DNA of 64,000 nt. It comes from Paenibacillus sp. V4I7 (GTDB lineage: Bacteria; Bacillota; Bacilli; Paenibacillales; NBRC-103111). Shown here piece after piece: positions 45,683-54,640 of this stretch (positions within the stretch are counted from its first letter, which is position 1; every line of letters begins with the position of its first letter). Made by a program: the position numbers and the translations under genes. The DNA is taken from assembly GCF_030817275.1 (NCBI RefSeq), contig NZ_JAUSZD010000002.1, positions 4,650,001 to 4,714,000 on the forward strand. The letters run 5' to 3'. The notes under the pieces are model-generated. The model was not told the DNA's origin, did not search any database, and saw only the letters and a list, made by a program, of their open reading frames with translations.

Positions 45683-46777
45683 TTATTCGAATAATCGTGT
45701 AAGAACGGGAAGCGGCTTCGGTTTCAATCCGGCTAGCTCATGGCATAACCACCGAATGAGAATCGCCTGCGTTCCCGCATTCATATCTCCCTCGGCGAGC
45801 CCCAATCCCAGTGGAACGGCGATCGGCATATCGGGATAAAATTCCTCTGCTTTCACCTGCGCCACATTAGGCGCAATGGGAGAATGACCAAGCTCTCTGG
45901 AGAATCCGCCGTCACTCTGCTTCAGTCTAATCATATTGGCCAGTGTGATTTCAGTTATTTCTCGCATGTCCTCAGCCGGAACTTTCAGCTTCATAGAAGA
46001 CAGAAGATTAATAGGATTGCGGATATAGCACATATCTTTGGCATCGTCGTTTCGAAGTGAATATTGGATGCTTTGATACATTTCCCTGACCCGCGGAAGA
46101 GGAATTTGAAACCTGTTATAAAAAGTATGAAGCTTGAAGGTCCCCGAAATCCGGACATACCAGTCCCCCTCTCCCCATAGCCCTGTATGGCTGTCCTGAA
46201 TGGAATCGAAATAGCCAAGTGCCTCCTTCAGAAACGGCTCCCGCTCCTCTTTCGTCAATTGTCCAAGGTACGGGGCTGAATTACAAAGCCGATCGCATCC
46301 ACGCCAACTGTTGGCTAGACTAATGCTTCGAAGCCATTCTCCGTAAGCTTTTGGGGACTTCATATATTCAGGAGAAGCTTGCCGCTCCTTCGATAGGGGG
46401 TAAAGCGGAGCCCCTCCAAGTTTAGCCATGGAATGAAGGCTGTAGCCGATGCCCCGGCCCACCATAACATCGTCCAATCGCATGTTAGGGTCTTCATCAT
46501 AGAAATTCCCGGACGTTGGATCCTGCTTCGCTTGATAAAAGCGTACCATACGTTCTTTGCGTTCCGGACTCAGTTTCTCCAAAATCCCGCAGCGCTCCAT
46601 AATATTGACGGCCTGCGACGTAGACTCAATGTCAGGCGTGAATGTTCCTGATTCCTTAGAGCTTCGGGCATAGAAGAAGCCCCCTGTTGTCTCGTCGTAC
46701 TGTCCTTCCAGCCATGTAAAAAAACCTTCGAATACCCCATCCATTTCCTTTAAAATATTCTCGATGCTTCGGTTCAA
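45683..46777 (-). CDS. unrecognised protein, probable alpha/alpha-barrel, in pectin operon
   Basis: 364 residues from a TTG that overlaps the GH43 stop by four bases (TTGA), with GGGGAGG seven bases upstream. No family is recognised with certainty. The sequence is mostly helical, with repeated aromatic segments (GEWLRSISLANSWRGCDRL, GLWGEGDWYVRISGTFKLH, SDGGFSRELGHSPIAP) that resemble six-hairpin glycosidase or terpenoid-cyclase-like toroids. There is no signal peptide. Translational coupling to GH43 and its place before GH105 suggest it acts on the same imported oligosaccharide. It could be a new glycosidase or lyase; no catalytic residues can be assigned. Confidence 0.7.
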   Translation of the reverse strand: MNRSIENILKEMDGVFEGFFTWLEGQYDETTGGFFYARSSKESGTFTPDIESTSQAVNIMERCGILEKLSPERKERMVRFYQAKQDPTSGNFYDEDPNMRLDDVMVGRGIGYSLHSMAKLGGAPLYPLSKERQASPEYMKSPKAYGEWLRSISLANSWRGCDRLCNSAPYLGQLTKEEREPFLKEALGYFDSIQDSHTGLWGEGDWYVRISGTFKLHTFYNRFQIPLPRVREMYQSIQYSLRNDDAKDMCYIRNPINLLSSMKLKVPAEDMREITEITLANMIRLKQSDGGFSRELGHSPIAPNVAQVKAEEFYPDMPIAVPLGLGLAEGDMNAGTQAILIRWLCHELAGLKPKPLPVLTRLFE

Positions 46778-48204
46778 CGCAAATCCTCCCCACTCTTTCG
46801 ACCGATCGGCCGGTATCGGAATCGACGGAATATCACCGTTCCGTTACCTACGGCATCGAGTCCTATTCGTAAGCTTAGGAATCCGCCCAGCGTATTATGA
46901 TGAAGTCCGGAGGCATCCACCGTTTTGTCATACTGATTCCAAATCATACCGTCCTCGCTGTAATGGAAGGAAACGATATGATGATCATTGCGAATACGTA
47001 ATAAGGTGCTGCTCCCCTGCACCGGGATGGACCTGTAGTTCTTGAAGCTGCGGAAATGACGGACTCCGGACGTCGTAACTCCCAGACCGAGCTGGGCTTC
47101 ATCGTTATAGTAAAGTACGAGCCGACCCTCCGCCTCATCGGTCGCGGCAATTTCTATCGTGACCTCATAGCTCTCGTCACCCGGCATATACAAAAGTGGC
47201 GAACCCTCTTCTTTTTCCTTCCGGCCGGCTGTAATAAGAGTTCCTTCTGAAACCCGAAAACGCTCCTCCGGAGGATGGCCGCTGCACTGCCACTGAAGCC
47301 CCAACTCTGTCCCGGTAAAGTCGTCCTCCTTCGGCATTCCGCTATCCGGTTCCGACCGCATCTTCATTGCCGTACCTGATGGTTTAAACCAACCATCCTC
47401 CGTAAACTCGACTGGCTCAATCAGCGTTTGCCGGCCTAATGTATGGAAGCTGTTCAGATAACCGTGATAGAACACCCACCAATCCCCATCCGGGGTATCG
47501 ATCAAAGAAGCGTGTCCTTTGGACCACCAAATTTCGTTCCGAGATAACGTTCTTACGATCGGATTGTAAGGCGAATGCTCCCAAGGCCCCCAAGGGTTAA
47601 CAGATCGTGACGATACGGCCATATGACCGGTAGGCGGACCCGCCGTCCCTCCCTCTGCAACGGTTAAATAATAGTACCCTTCCCGGTATGTCACTTTAGG
47701 ACCCTCTAAACTGAAGGCTTCCACCACCCAATCCTCCGGATATTTCCAACCATCGTAGACATGTCTTGGCGATCCTATCACGGACAGACCGTCCGGTGCC
47801 AACTCTACAAAATCCCCGCCGGAGAGATGCAGATACCGCTTGCCGTCCGGTGCAGCAAGATGTCCCGGATCGATGCCCTTGATATTAAGATCGATGGGAT
47901 CGCTCCATGGTCCTAATGGCGACGGTGCTGTGATTACCCAATTCGTCCGGTTTGCGGGGAAATAGATATAATAAGTTCCATTATGCTCTGCAAAATCAGG
48001 CGCCCAAACATCCCCGATATACTGACGAAGAGCAGCTGAAACCGGCTTCCAATTGATTAAATCCCGGGAATGCCAAATCAGCAGCCCCGGCAAATACTTG
48101 TAAGAGGTATGCGTCATATAATAATCACGGCCGACTCGAATAACTGATGGATCCGCGTAGTTGCCTCTCATTGCCTGCAAAGGATAAGCGCTTTTTTGCT
48201 TCAT
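46774..48204 (-). CDS. GH43 glycosidase, intracellular
   Basis: 476 residues from the ATG at 48204, nine bases after GGAGG; an in-frame TTG seven codons earlier overlaps that site. Five-bladed propeller with D18 (NYADPS), D112 (GIDPGH) and E167 (LEGPKV) as the GH43 catalytic set. The C-terminal ~190 residues are a beta-sandwich like those of GH43 beta-xylosidases. DPS in place of DPD at the first motif places it away from the xylosidase at 13270; arabinan or galactan side chains of rhamnogalacturonan are possible substrates. Follows the LplC-type permease by 21 bases. Confidence 0.82.
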   Translation of the reverse strand: MKQKSAYPLQAMRGNYADPSVIRVGRDYYMTHTSYKYLPGLLIWHSRDLINWKPVSAALRQYIGDVWAPDFAEHNGTYYIYFPANRTNWVITAPSPLGPWSDPIDLNIKGIDPGHLAAPDGKRYLHLSGGDFVELAPDGLSVIGSPRHVYDGWKYPEDWVVEAFSLEGPKVTYREGYYYLTVAEGGTAGPPTGHMAVSSRSVNPWGPWEHSPYNPIVRTLSRNEIWWSKGHASLIDTPDGDWWVFYHGYLNSFHTLGRQTLIEPVEFTEDGWFKPSGTAMKMRSEPDSGMPKEDDFTGTELGLQWQCSGHPPEERFRVSEGTLITAGRKEKEEGSPLLYMPGDESYEVTIEIAATDEAEGRLVLYYNDEAQLGLGVTTSGVRHFRSFKNYRSIPVQGSSTLLRIRNDHHIVSFHYSEDGMIWNQYDKTVDASGLHHNTLGGFLSLRIGLDAVGNGTVIFRRFRYRPIGRKSGEDLR

Positions 48205-48225
48205 CAATGACAGCCTCCAATTCAA

Positions 48226-49098
48226 TTACCCCTTAACGGAGCCTACTAAAGCGCCTTTAGCGAAATATTTCTGTAGGAACGGATAAACAATAAGGATCGG
48301 CAAAGTGGAAACCACAATAACGGCCATTTTTATCGTTTGCTCCGGCGGCTTGACGAACTCGTTGCTCGTATCAGCCGCCATACCGCTTGCCGCAATTACA
48401 ATTTGGCGCAGCAGAACTTGAATCGGCCATTTGTCCGCATCATTCATGAACATAATCGCCCCGAAGTAAGAGTTCCAGTAGTTGACAGCGTAGAACAAAG
48501 AAATCGTAGCCAGAGCCGGCATCGATAGAGGCAGAACGATCCGGAATAGTATGCCGAAATCCCCGCAGCCGTCGATCTTGGCCGATTCCTCTACCCCGTC
48601 AGGCAAGCCCTGGAAGAAACTCCGTAATATAATCAGGTTGAAAGCGCTGATCGCTCCAGGAAGAATTAAAGACATATACGTATCGATTAATCCAAGGTTC
48701 TTCACGATCAGAAAGGAAGGAATCAAGCCGCCGTGGAACAGCATCGTGAACACAATCATCAGATTCATCGTTTTGCGGCCATCCAAATCCCTTCTCGTAA
48801 GGCCATAGGCCATCATTGAAGTGAGAATCATGCTGATCAGCGTGCCCACGACGGTAACGCCGATGGATACCCCCATGGCTTTGAACAGTGTGTTCGTTGA
48901 AAAAATATATCGATAGGAATCAAAAGTAAAAACGGTCGGGAACAGGACAAACGGTTTGCGTGCCATCTCTTCCGCAGTCGTAAACGACCCCATTACCACG
49001 TGAAGGAACGGAAGCAGCATCAAAATAGCGATAAGGCTAAGCAAAAGGATGTTGAAAAGATCAAACATCTTGCCGGCGAATGTTTTATCTGTAACCAT
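48226..49098 (-). CDS. sugar ABC transporter permease (LplC-like), pectin operon
   Basis: 290 residues; ATG after AGGAGGACTAACT. Six membrane segments, EAA loop EESAKIDGCGDFGILFRIVL, C-terminus VGSVKG. Paralogue of the permease at 28601. Forms the channel with the 49128 product; the ATPase is not encoded nearby. Confidence 0.9.
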   Translation of the reverse strand: MVTDKTFAGKMFDLFNILLLSLIAILMLLPFLHVVMGSFTTAEEMARKPFVLFPTVFTFDSYRYIFSTNTLFKAMGVSIGVTVVGTLISMILTSMMAYGLTRRDLDGRKTMNLMIVFTMLFHGGLIPSFLIVKNLGLIDTYMSLILPGAISAFNLIILRSFFQGLPDGVEESAKIDGCGDFGILFRIVLPLSMPALATISLFYAVNYWNSYFGAIMFMNDADKWPIQVLLRQIVIAASGMAADTSNEFVKPPEQTIKMAVIVVSTLPILIVYPFLQKYFAKGALVGSVKG

Positions 49099-49127
49099 AG
49101 TTAGTCCTCCTTCATATGTAGCGGTTC

Positions 49128-50081
49128 TTAATAAACACCGTCTTCGCCGAATTTCTTCGCCAGCCAGTTGGATCCTACCACGAGGGCAAAGCCGATGACA
49201 GATTTGAACAAGCCGACGGCGGTACTGAAGCTGAACTGCCCTTGTTTTAATCCTGCCGTATATACAAACGTATCCAGAATCTCCGCCACGTCTTTATTCA
49301 TGGAGTTGAGGATCAGATAGATATGTTCAAAGCTGGTATCCAGCACATTTCCGATTTTGAGAATCAACAGCACCACAATGACATTGCGGATGCCAGGGAG
49401 CGTGATGTGCCAGATTTGCCGGAATCGGCCGGCTCCGTCCATACGTGCCGCCTCATAAAGGCCCGGGTCAATAGACGCCATTGCTGCTAGGAAAACGATG
49501 GTTCCCCAACCCGCTTCTCTCCATATCACTTGCAGAACATACATGGGATAAAACCATTCCGAGTTCATAAGGAAGTTGACAGGCTGTAAGCCGAGAATAA
49601 CCATAATTTCGTTAATTATCCCTCCGTCCATGGTCAACATGACGAAAGAGATGGATACAATAATGACCCATGAAAGAAAATGCGGAATATAAACGATCGT
49701 CTGAACAAGCCGTTTAAAGTAACCATTCGCTACTTCATTCAGCATGACCGATAGAATAATGGGTATTGGGAAATAGAACACGATATTGACCACGAACACA
49801 ATCAGTGTGTTCTTAAATATCTGCCAAAACCCAGGATCGGTAAACAACCGACGAAAGTGTTCCAGCCCAACCCACTCACTTCCCAAAAAACCTTTGTAAG
49901 GCTGATAGTCTTGGAATGCGATGACGAGTCCAGCCATGGGGATATATTTGAAAATAATAAAATATAAAAAGCCTGGTAAAACCATAAGATAAATAAATTT
50001 GTTCCGGAGAACCCTTTTCCAGAACGGGTTTTTCGCCTTTGGGACTGATGTCAGCTCAGACCGAGCAGCTATATGGTTCAT
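49128..50081 (-). CDS. sugar ABC transporter permease (LplB-like), pectin operon
   Basis: 317 residues with a basic cytoplasmic start and six membrane segments. PMAGLVIAFQDYQPYKGF and the EAA loop YEAARMDGAGRFRQIWHI mark the LplB type. It is 73 bases downstream of the binding-protein gene and 29 bases upstream of its partner. Confidence 0.9.
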   Translation of the reverse strand: MNHIAARSELTSVPKAKNPFWKRVLRNKFIYLMVLPGFLYFIIFKYIPMAGLVIAFQDYQPYKGFLGSEWVGLEHFRRLFTDPGFWQIFKNTLIVFVVNIVFYFPIPIILSVMLNEVANGYFKRLVQTIVYIPHFLSWVIIVSISFVMLTMDGGIINEIMVILGLQPVNFLMNSEWFYPMYVLQVIWREAGWGTIVFLAAMASIDPGLYEAARMDGAGRFRQIWHITLPGIRNVIVVLLILKIGNVLDTSFEHIYLILNSMNKDVAEILDTFVYTAGLKQGQFSFSTAVGLFKSVIGFALVVGSNWLAKKFGEDGVY

Positions 50082-50154
50082 GATGTGGGCCTTCCTTCCT
50101 TGTTGAAAGATAAGGCCGCTGAGTCATTCAGCAGCCTCCACCTTTTAACGCTGA

Positions 50155-51669
50155 TTATTTTCCACCGTTATTTTTGAACTGCTCGTTGAACTCGTCGATG
50201 ATTTTTTGACCGCCGTCATTTTGCCACTTCTTCACTGCCGACTGGAAGCCTGCCTCGTCAATTTTGTTCATGATGAACTGGTACGTAGCGTCTTTAATTT
50301 GATCCTGGAGCCGGGCACCCTTTTCATTGAACGTTTTGGAGTCAAGAGATACGGATGGGTCCGTTACCATAAATTTAACAGCTTCATTTGCAAGATTGTT
50401 TGCCTTCTCAAGAGCAGGCAGAGCGTAGAAGCTAGGTGTTATGTTTGTTGTCTCGTACAGCGCCATGTTCAGATAAGGTCTTACTTCCTTCTCAATCAGC
50501 TTGCTGTCCGTGGAAGGGACTACTTTGCCGTCTTTCAACGTATAATGCTCGTCCTTGAGACCGTATTTGAGTAGATCGGCTATTTCAGGAGAGTAGAATT
50601 TATCCATGACACCAAGGATGTTCTTCAATTCCTGTTCGGATTTAACGGAAGATTTCGGGAAAAGCACAACAGTTCCGTAGCCAGAAAGCCCCCAAGTAAT
50701 GTTCTTGCCGTCAACGCCCTGAATGTCATTGGTTACCTCGTACTGCGCTTCCGGTATGTTTTTCATCGTTTTCTCTTGGAAGCCTTTGACATCGCCCATC
50801 GTCCCGATATATAGTCCTGAGCGGCCGGTGTACATCAGGTTCTGCTGATCCGTTTTGCTCGTAACCGGGAAGTCCTGGTTGATCAGGCCTTCATCGCGGA
50901 GCTTTTTCATAAACTTCATCGTGTCCGTATATCCCTTGGTCATGAATTCAGGAACGAGCTTGCCGTCTTGAGTTCCCCAGCCGTTCGGTGTTCCGAAATA
51001 CATGGAGAGTGTTTTGAAGGCGCCGTACACTAAATCGTTACGGTCTGAGATAGGGATCGTTTTGCCGCCGCCGGCCAAATCCGCTTCTTTGAACTTTTTC
51101 AGCATGTTGTATAGTTCGTCTACCGTTTTTGGCGCGGAGAGTCCAAGCTTATCGGCCCAGTCTTTCCGGTAGATCAAGCCAGCGCGAGCCGGTTGTCTTT
51201 CCTGGTACAGAGAGTAAATTTTCCCGCTAACGGCTGTATTATTAAGGATTTTCTGATTCAAGCTCTTGAGGTTCGGATAATCCTTCAAGTAAGGACCGAC
51301 TTCCCAAAACTGGTTATTCTTGATGGCATCGCGCATGAGGATAAAGGAAGCCGCGTTCTTCAAGTAAACAACCTGGGGGAGGGAGCCCGTTGCAAATGCA
51401 GCTTGGAACTTTTCATCATAAGAACCGTCCGGTACCCATTGAATGTCCAGTTCCGAATTTGTTTTTTGCTCAAGAACCTTCTCAAGCTTATCGGAAGGAA
51501 CCTCGGTTGTTTGCAAATCGGCCATGATACTGATCTTGACAGGACCCTTCGGTGCTTCACTTGTTGCTTTCGCTGCTTCGGAACCTGTGTCTGTTTTACT
51601 GGCGCATCCGGCCAGCATGGAAACTGCCGTCAGTGCGGAAAGGATAATGGCGACTTTCTTCTTTGTCAT
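50155..51669 (-). CDS. sugar ABC transporter substrate-binding lipoprotein, pectin operon
   Basis: 504 residues; ATG after AAGGAGG. Good lipoprotein signal with C22 in MLAGC. The rest is a large type-2 binding fold related to LplA/YtcQ. First gene of a seven-gene operon down to 43580. With GH105 and CE8 behind it, the ligand is probably an unsaturated, methylated oligogalacturonate or rhamnogalacturonate. Its promoter region (51706-51830) is shared with the secreted pectate lyase-pectinesterase gene, which fits one supplying substrate to the other. Confidence 0.88.
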   Translation of the reverse strand: MTKKKVAIILSALTAVSMLAGCASKTDTGSEAAKATSEAPKGPVKISIMADLQTTEVPSDKLEKVLEQKTNSELDIQWVPDGSYDEKFQAAFATGSLPQVVYLKNAASFILMRDAIKNNQFWEVGPYLKDYPNLKSLNQKILNNTAVSGKIYSLYQERQPARAGLIYRKDWADKLGLSAPKTVDELYNMLKKFKEADLAGGGKTIPISDRNDLVYGAFKTLSMYFGTPNGWGTQDGKLVPEFMTKGYTDTMKFMKKLRDEGLINQDFPVTSKTDQQNLMYTGRSGLYIGTMGDVKGFQEKTMKNIPEAQYEVTNDIQGVDGKNITWGLSGYGTVVLFPKSSVKSEQELKNILGVMDKFYSPEIADLLKYGLKDEHYTLKDGKVVPSTDSKLIEKEVRPYLNMALYETTNITPSFYALPALEKANNLANEAVKFMVTDPSVSLDSKTFNEKGARLQDQIKDATYQFIMNKIDEAGFQSAVKKWQNDGGQKIIDEFNEQFKNNGGK

Positions 51670-51705
51670 CTTGTGGACCTCCTTGAATTGGTGTTGATGG
51701 ATGTT

Positions 51706-51830
51706 GATGGCTTAATCATAATGAGAAGCGCAGATTACGTATATAATCATGAGATTTGTCTGTGAAATTACAGGCGATACTTGATCTTTTATAATCTGAT
51801 GATTATTTTTGATTTGAAGTGATTATTGCC
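51706..51830 (-). promoter_or_regulatory. promoter/operator region shared with the 62316 gene, copy 1
   Basis: Aligns over its length (125 against 126 bases) with 62385-62510. On the minus strand it starts GGCAATAATCA, has a second AATAATCA exactly 20 bases later (AraC-type direct repeat spacing), then GACAAATC, then GATTATATACGTAA (likely -10), then TTATGATTAAGCCATC in the leader. The parts between these blocks differ, so the blocks are kept by selection. Confidence 0.7.
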
Positions 51831-52068
51831 ATCCAGTCCTATTTAAGGGAACTCAAGCGCGCTATACCTCTTTCATATTCCGGATACATCTCGGATAGAT
51901 ACCCATCCGCCATCATCCCGTCTGTAAAGATGAAATATATGGTTACAGACACGATTCCACATCCCCCTCGTATCTGTAACGATGAAAAATATCTTTACAG
52001 CTTGAACTTAGCCAAAAGGAGATCTCTCGTGCCTCAGAAAACTTATACTTTATCAAACTTTAAAAAAA
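51831..52068. promoter_or_regulatory. gap with two spaced inverted repeats
   Basis: Two related dyads: GTCTGTAA-N15-TTACAGAC (51920-51950) and CTGTAA-N15-TTACAG (51974-52000). The inner bases are partly shared (GATGAAA.ATAT). Centres are 52 bases apart, close to five helix turns, so one protein could hold both on the same face. They lie upstream of the binding-protein promoter. No gene is seen in the gap. Confidence 0.5.
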
Positions 52069-52109
52069 ACGGCCGTATAAAACTCATCAAACGAGCTTTA
52101 TAAGGCCGT
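52069..52109 (-). terminator. rho-independent terminator
   Basis: Minus-strand hairpin with arms ACGGCCTTATAAA/TTTATACGGCCGT followed by eight T. Stands just below the stop of the GH43 gene at 52118. Confidence 0.9.
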
Positions 52110-52117
52110 ATTCGTAA

Positions 52118-53701
52118 TTATTGCTCTTTCACCCGGAACCAGTCGACGTCCACATAACCTCCCCCTGGTTGCCCTTGCTGCTGTAAACAAAATAATCCGA
52201 GTTTCGCACCGACCCAACCGCCAGGCACCGCAGTGAAACGATCGCCGATCAGTACGAAGTGCTCGCCGTCCAAACTATATGCGAACGAACACTCCGCCTC
52301 CAGCACAATGGTTACTTTGAAATAAACAGTGCTCACACCAGCCGGGAGTTCAATTTTCTCCAATATCTCTTCTTCCGAGCCTTCCTTGCTTCCCTTTCCC
52401 TGAACATAAGTAAGCAGGAACCGCTCTTCATCTTGACTCATCACCATATATCGGTATTCATGCCCAAATACAGTAAAACCGGCTCGATCCCATGTTGTTC
52501 CAGGCTGGAACGTCAGCTTCGCCGTCGCAGTGAGTGCGGGGGCCGGAAGCTTCTGACACAGAACGTTAGGCGTATGATAAAGCGTCGATACGCCAATCGG
52601 CAGAGGCTCGGCATATAAACGGAGCTTACCTGGGCTATCTTTTAAGGAATACCAAGATGTCTTCCAATTCGCCTGCCACTGCCATTGCAGACCCAGAGAC
52701 GGCGATTCGAATTCATCGCTCGTAGTAGGAACGGTAATCGGCCAATCCCGCCCAACATCCGGCTTCTTATGCACCAACACAGGCTCTCCGATCCCATCAT
52801 CGTTCGAATCGATGCCCATCACAGGCCAGTCGTTCTCCCAACGGATCGGCTGTAGGTGGACGATACGCCCGTATGCTTCCCGATCCTGAAAGTGTACGAA
52901 CCACGACTCCCCGGAACTCAATTCGACGTAACCGCCTTGATGAGGTCCATTAATTTCAGTGTCACCTTGATGAAGCACAATTTTATCCTCATAAGGTCCC
53001 GTAATGCTTCTGGAACGAAGAATTGTCTGCCACCCAGTAGGAACACCCCCAGCAGGCGCAAAAATATAGTAATACCCGTTGCGTTTATACAATTTTGGTC
53101 CTTCCATCGTCGGATGATCGGCTTCCCCATCAAAAATGACCTCACCATCGTCCAGAAGCTCTTTGCCGTCCGCACTCATACGGCACAGCTTAAGCTTATG
53201 CTTGATTCCAGTTCGGCTTTTCGCAAAAGCATGTATTAAGTAAGCCTCACCATCCTCGTCCCAGAATGGACACGGATCGATCCAGCCCTTGACCTCCTTC
53301 ACCAGATGAAGTGGGGACCACGGTCCTTTCGGCTCCTCCGCAGTCGTCATATAGATACCCTCATCCGGTGCGCTGAAGTAGATCCAAAACTTACCGTCAT
53401 GAAACCGTATGCTGGGAGCCCATACGCCATCCCCATGCCGCACCACATTGTCATAACCGCCGGGCAGCCGGTCCACGGCATGTGCGATGATCTGCCAGTT
53501 GACAAGATCTTTGGAATGAAGAATCGGCAATCCGGGTGAGCTGTTGAAGCTCGATGCTGTCATATAAAAATCTTCACCGACACGAACTACGTCCGGGTCC
53601 GAATAATCGGCGTAAATTACCGGATTCCTGAAGTTACCATTTCCCAGATCAGCTGCCCAAATGGAGATACTATCTTGATTTCTTTCCATTTTCGTTTCCA
53701 T
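52118..53701 (-). CDS. GH43 beta-xylosidase/alpha-L-arabinofuranosidase-type enzyme
   Basis: 527 residues from the ATG at 53701 (eight bases after AAGGGG). A 12-bp tandem duplication repeats this start four codons later. Catalytic set: D35 (YSDPDV), D142 (GWIDPCPF), E200 (MEGPKL). The C-terminal beta-xylosidase-type sandwich is present. No signal peptide, so cytoplasmic debranching of imported oligomers. Divergent from an AraC gene (93-base gap), its likely regulator, and ended by the terminator at 52069. Confidence 0.85.
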   Translation of the reverse strand: METKMERNQDSISIWAADLGNGNFRNPVIYADYSDPDVVRVGEDFYMTASSFNSSPGLPILHSKDLVNWQIIAHAVDRLPGGYDNVVRHGDGVWAPSIRFHDGKFWIYFSAPDEGIYMTTAEEPKGPWSPLHLVKEVKGWIDPCPFWDEDGEAYLIHAFAKSRTGIKHKLKLCRMSADGKELLDDGEVIFDGEADHPTMEGPKLYKRNGYYYIFAPAGGVPTGWQTILRSRSITGPYEDKIVLHQGDTEINGPHQGGYVELSSGESWFVHFQDREAYGRIVHLQPIRWENDWPVMGIDSNDDGIGEPVLVHKKPDVGRDWPITVPTTSDEFESPSLGLQWQWQANWKTSWYSLKDSPGKLRLYAEPLPIGVSTLYHTPNVLCQKLPAPALTATAKLTFQPGTTWDRAGFTVFGHEYRYMVMSQDEERFLLTYVQGKGSKEGSEEEILEKIELPAGVSTVYFKVTIVLEAECSFAYSLDGEHFVLIGDRFTAVPGGWVGAKLGLFCLQQQGQPGGGYVDVDWFRVKEQ

Positions 53702-53794
53702 TTTCGTTTCCCCTTTCGATTTCACCTGTGCTACTATGTACAAATAATAGATCGAAACTGCGATGTTCATTAGTTAATGAAAGGATCTTTCCCT

Positions 53795-54640
53795 ATGAGT
53801 GATCGAATCGGACAAAAGTTTACGACCCATGACCAGCTTTTCGCCATTCAGCAGCTTCAGCAAACGGGCTATTCCATCATGCCTCGCCCACATGTGCATA
53901 CAAGTTTTGAATTGTATTATTTGCTGCAAGGCGAACGTATCTACTTTATAAACGGCAAGGTATTCACTGCTCAAAAGGGCGATATGGTTATCGTCATTCC
54001 GGGCGATTTGCACTCGACGGCAAGCTCCCAGGTCGAGCATGTGGAGAGAGTGCTCGTTCATTTCGATTCCGGATTCATTCCCATGCCCGACCGTCAAGTG
54101 CTGGAGCTTCGCCCTTTTCTCCAATCCACTCTTCTGCGCGTTCCGCTAAAAGAGCAAGCGGAGCTAGAGAATTCGCTTCTATACATGCTTTCCGAGTGCA
54201 AGGAGCATCAAGCCTTTTACGAATCCTATATCAGGCAGCTTCTGATCGGCTTGCTCATCCGCCTGCACCGGATCGGCTCACTAGAGGATAATTCGACCGA
54301 ACCTCAGCATCCGATGCACCAGAAGGTATCCGAAATTACAGCTTATATTCATGACCATTACAGCGAGTTGATTACACTTGAGCAGCTATCCGCGAACTTC
54401 TATATCAGCCCGTCGTATTTAAGTCGTGTCTTCTTGAAGCTAACAGGCTTTCATGTAAGTGAATATATCCGAATCATTCGCGTACGTGAGGCTCAAAAGC
54501 TGCTGAGAACAACCAGAGACAAAATTCAGCAGATCGCCGAGCACGTCGGCTTCGAGCACATTTCCCATTTTAATAAAACGTTCAAAAAGGTAAGCGGCTG
54601 CTCACCGCTGCAATATCGGAAGCAGCACATCAGAAGGTAA
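53795..54640 (+). CDS. AraC-family transcriptional regulator
   Basis: 281 residues from the ATG at 53795, nine bases after AAAGGA. Cupin sensor (RPHVHTSFELYYLLQGER) and C-terminal double HTH (LSANFYISPSYLSRVFLK and IAEHVGFEHISHFNKTFKK). It lies between the divergent GH43 gene and the convergent GH28 gene, overlapping the 3' end of GH28 by 11 bases. Likely controls GH43 and perhaps other pectin genes here. Confidence 0.87.
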   Translation: MSDRIGQKFTTHDQLFAIQQLQQTGYSIMPRPHVHTSFELYYLLQGERIYFINGKVFTAQKGDMVIVIPGDLHSTASSQVEHVERVLVHFDSGFIPMPDRQVLELRPFLQSTLLRVPLKEQAELENSLLYMLSECKEHQAFYESYIRQLLIGLLIRLHRIGSLEDNSTEPQHPMHQKVSEITAYIHDHYSELITLEQLSANFYISPSYLSRVFLKLTGFHVSEYIRIIRVREAQKLLRTTRDKIQQIAEHVGFEHISHFNKTFKKVSGCSPLQYRKQHIRR

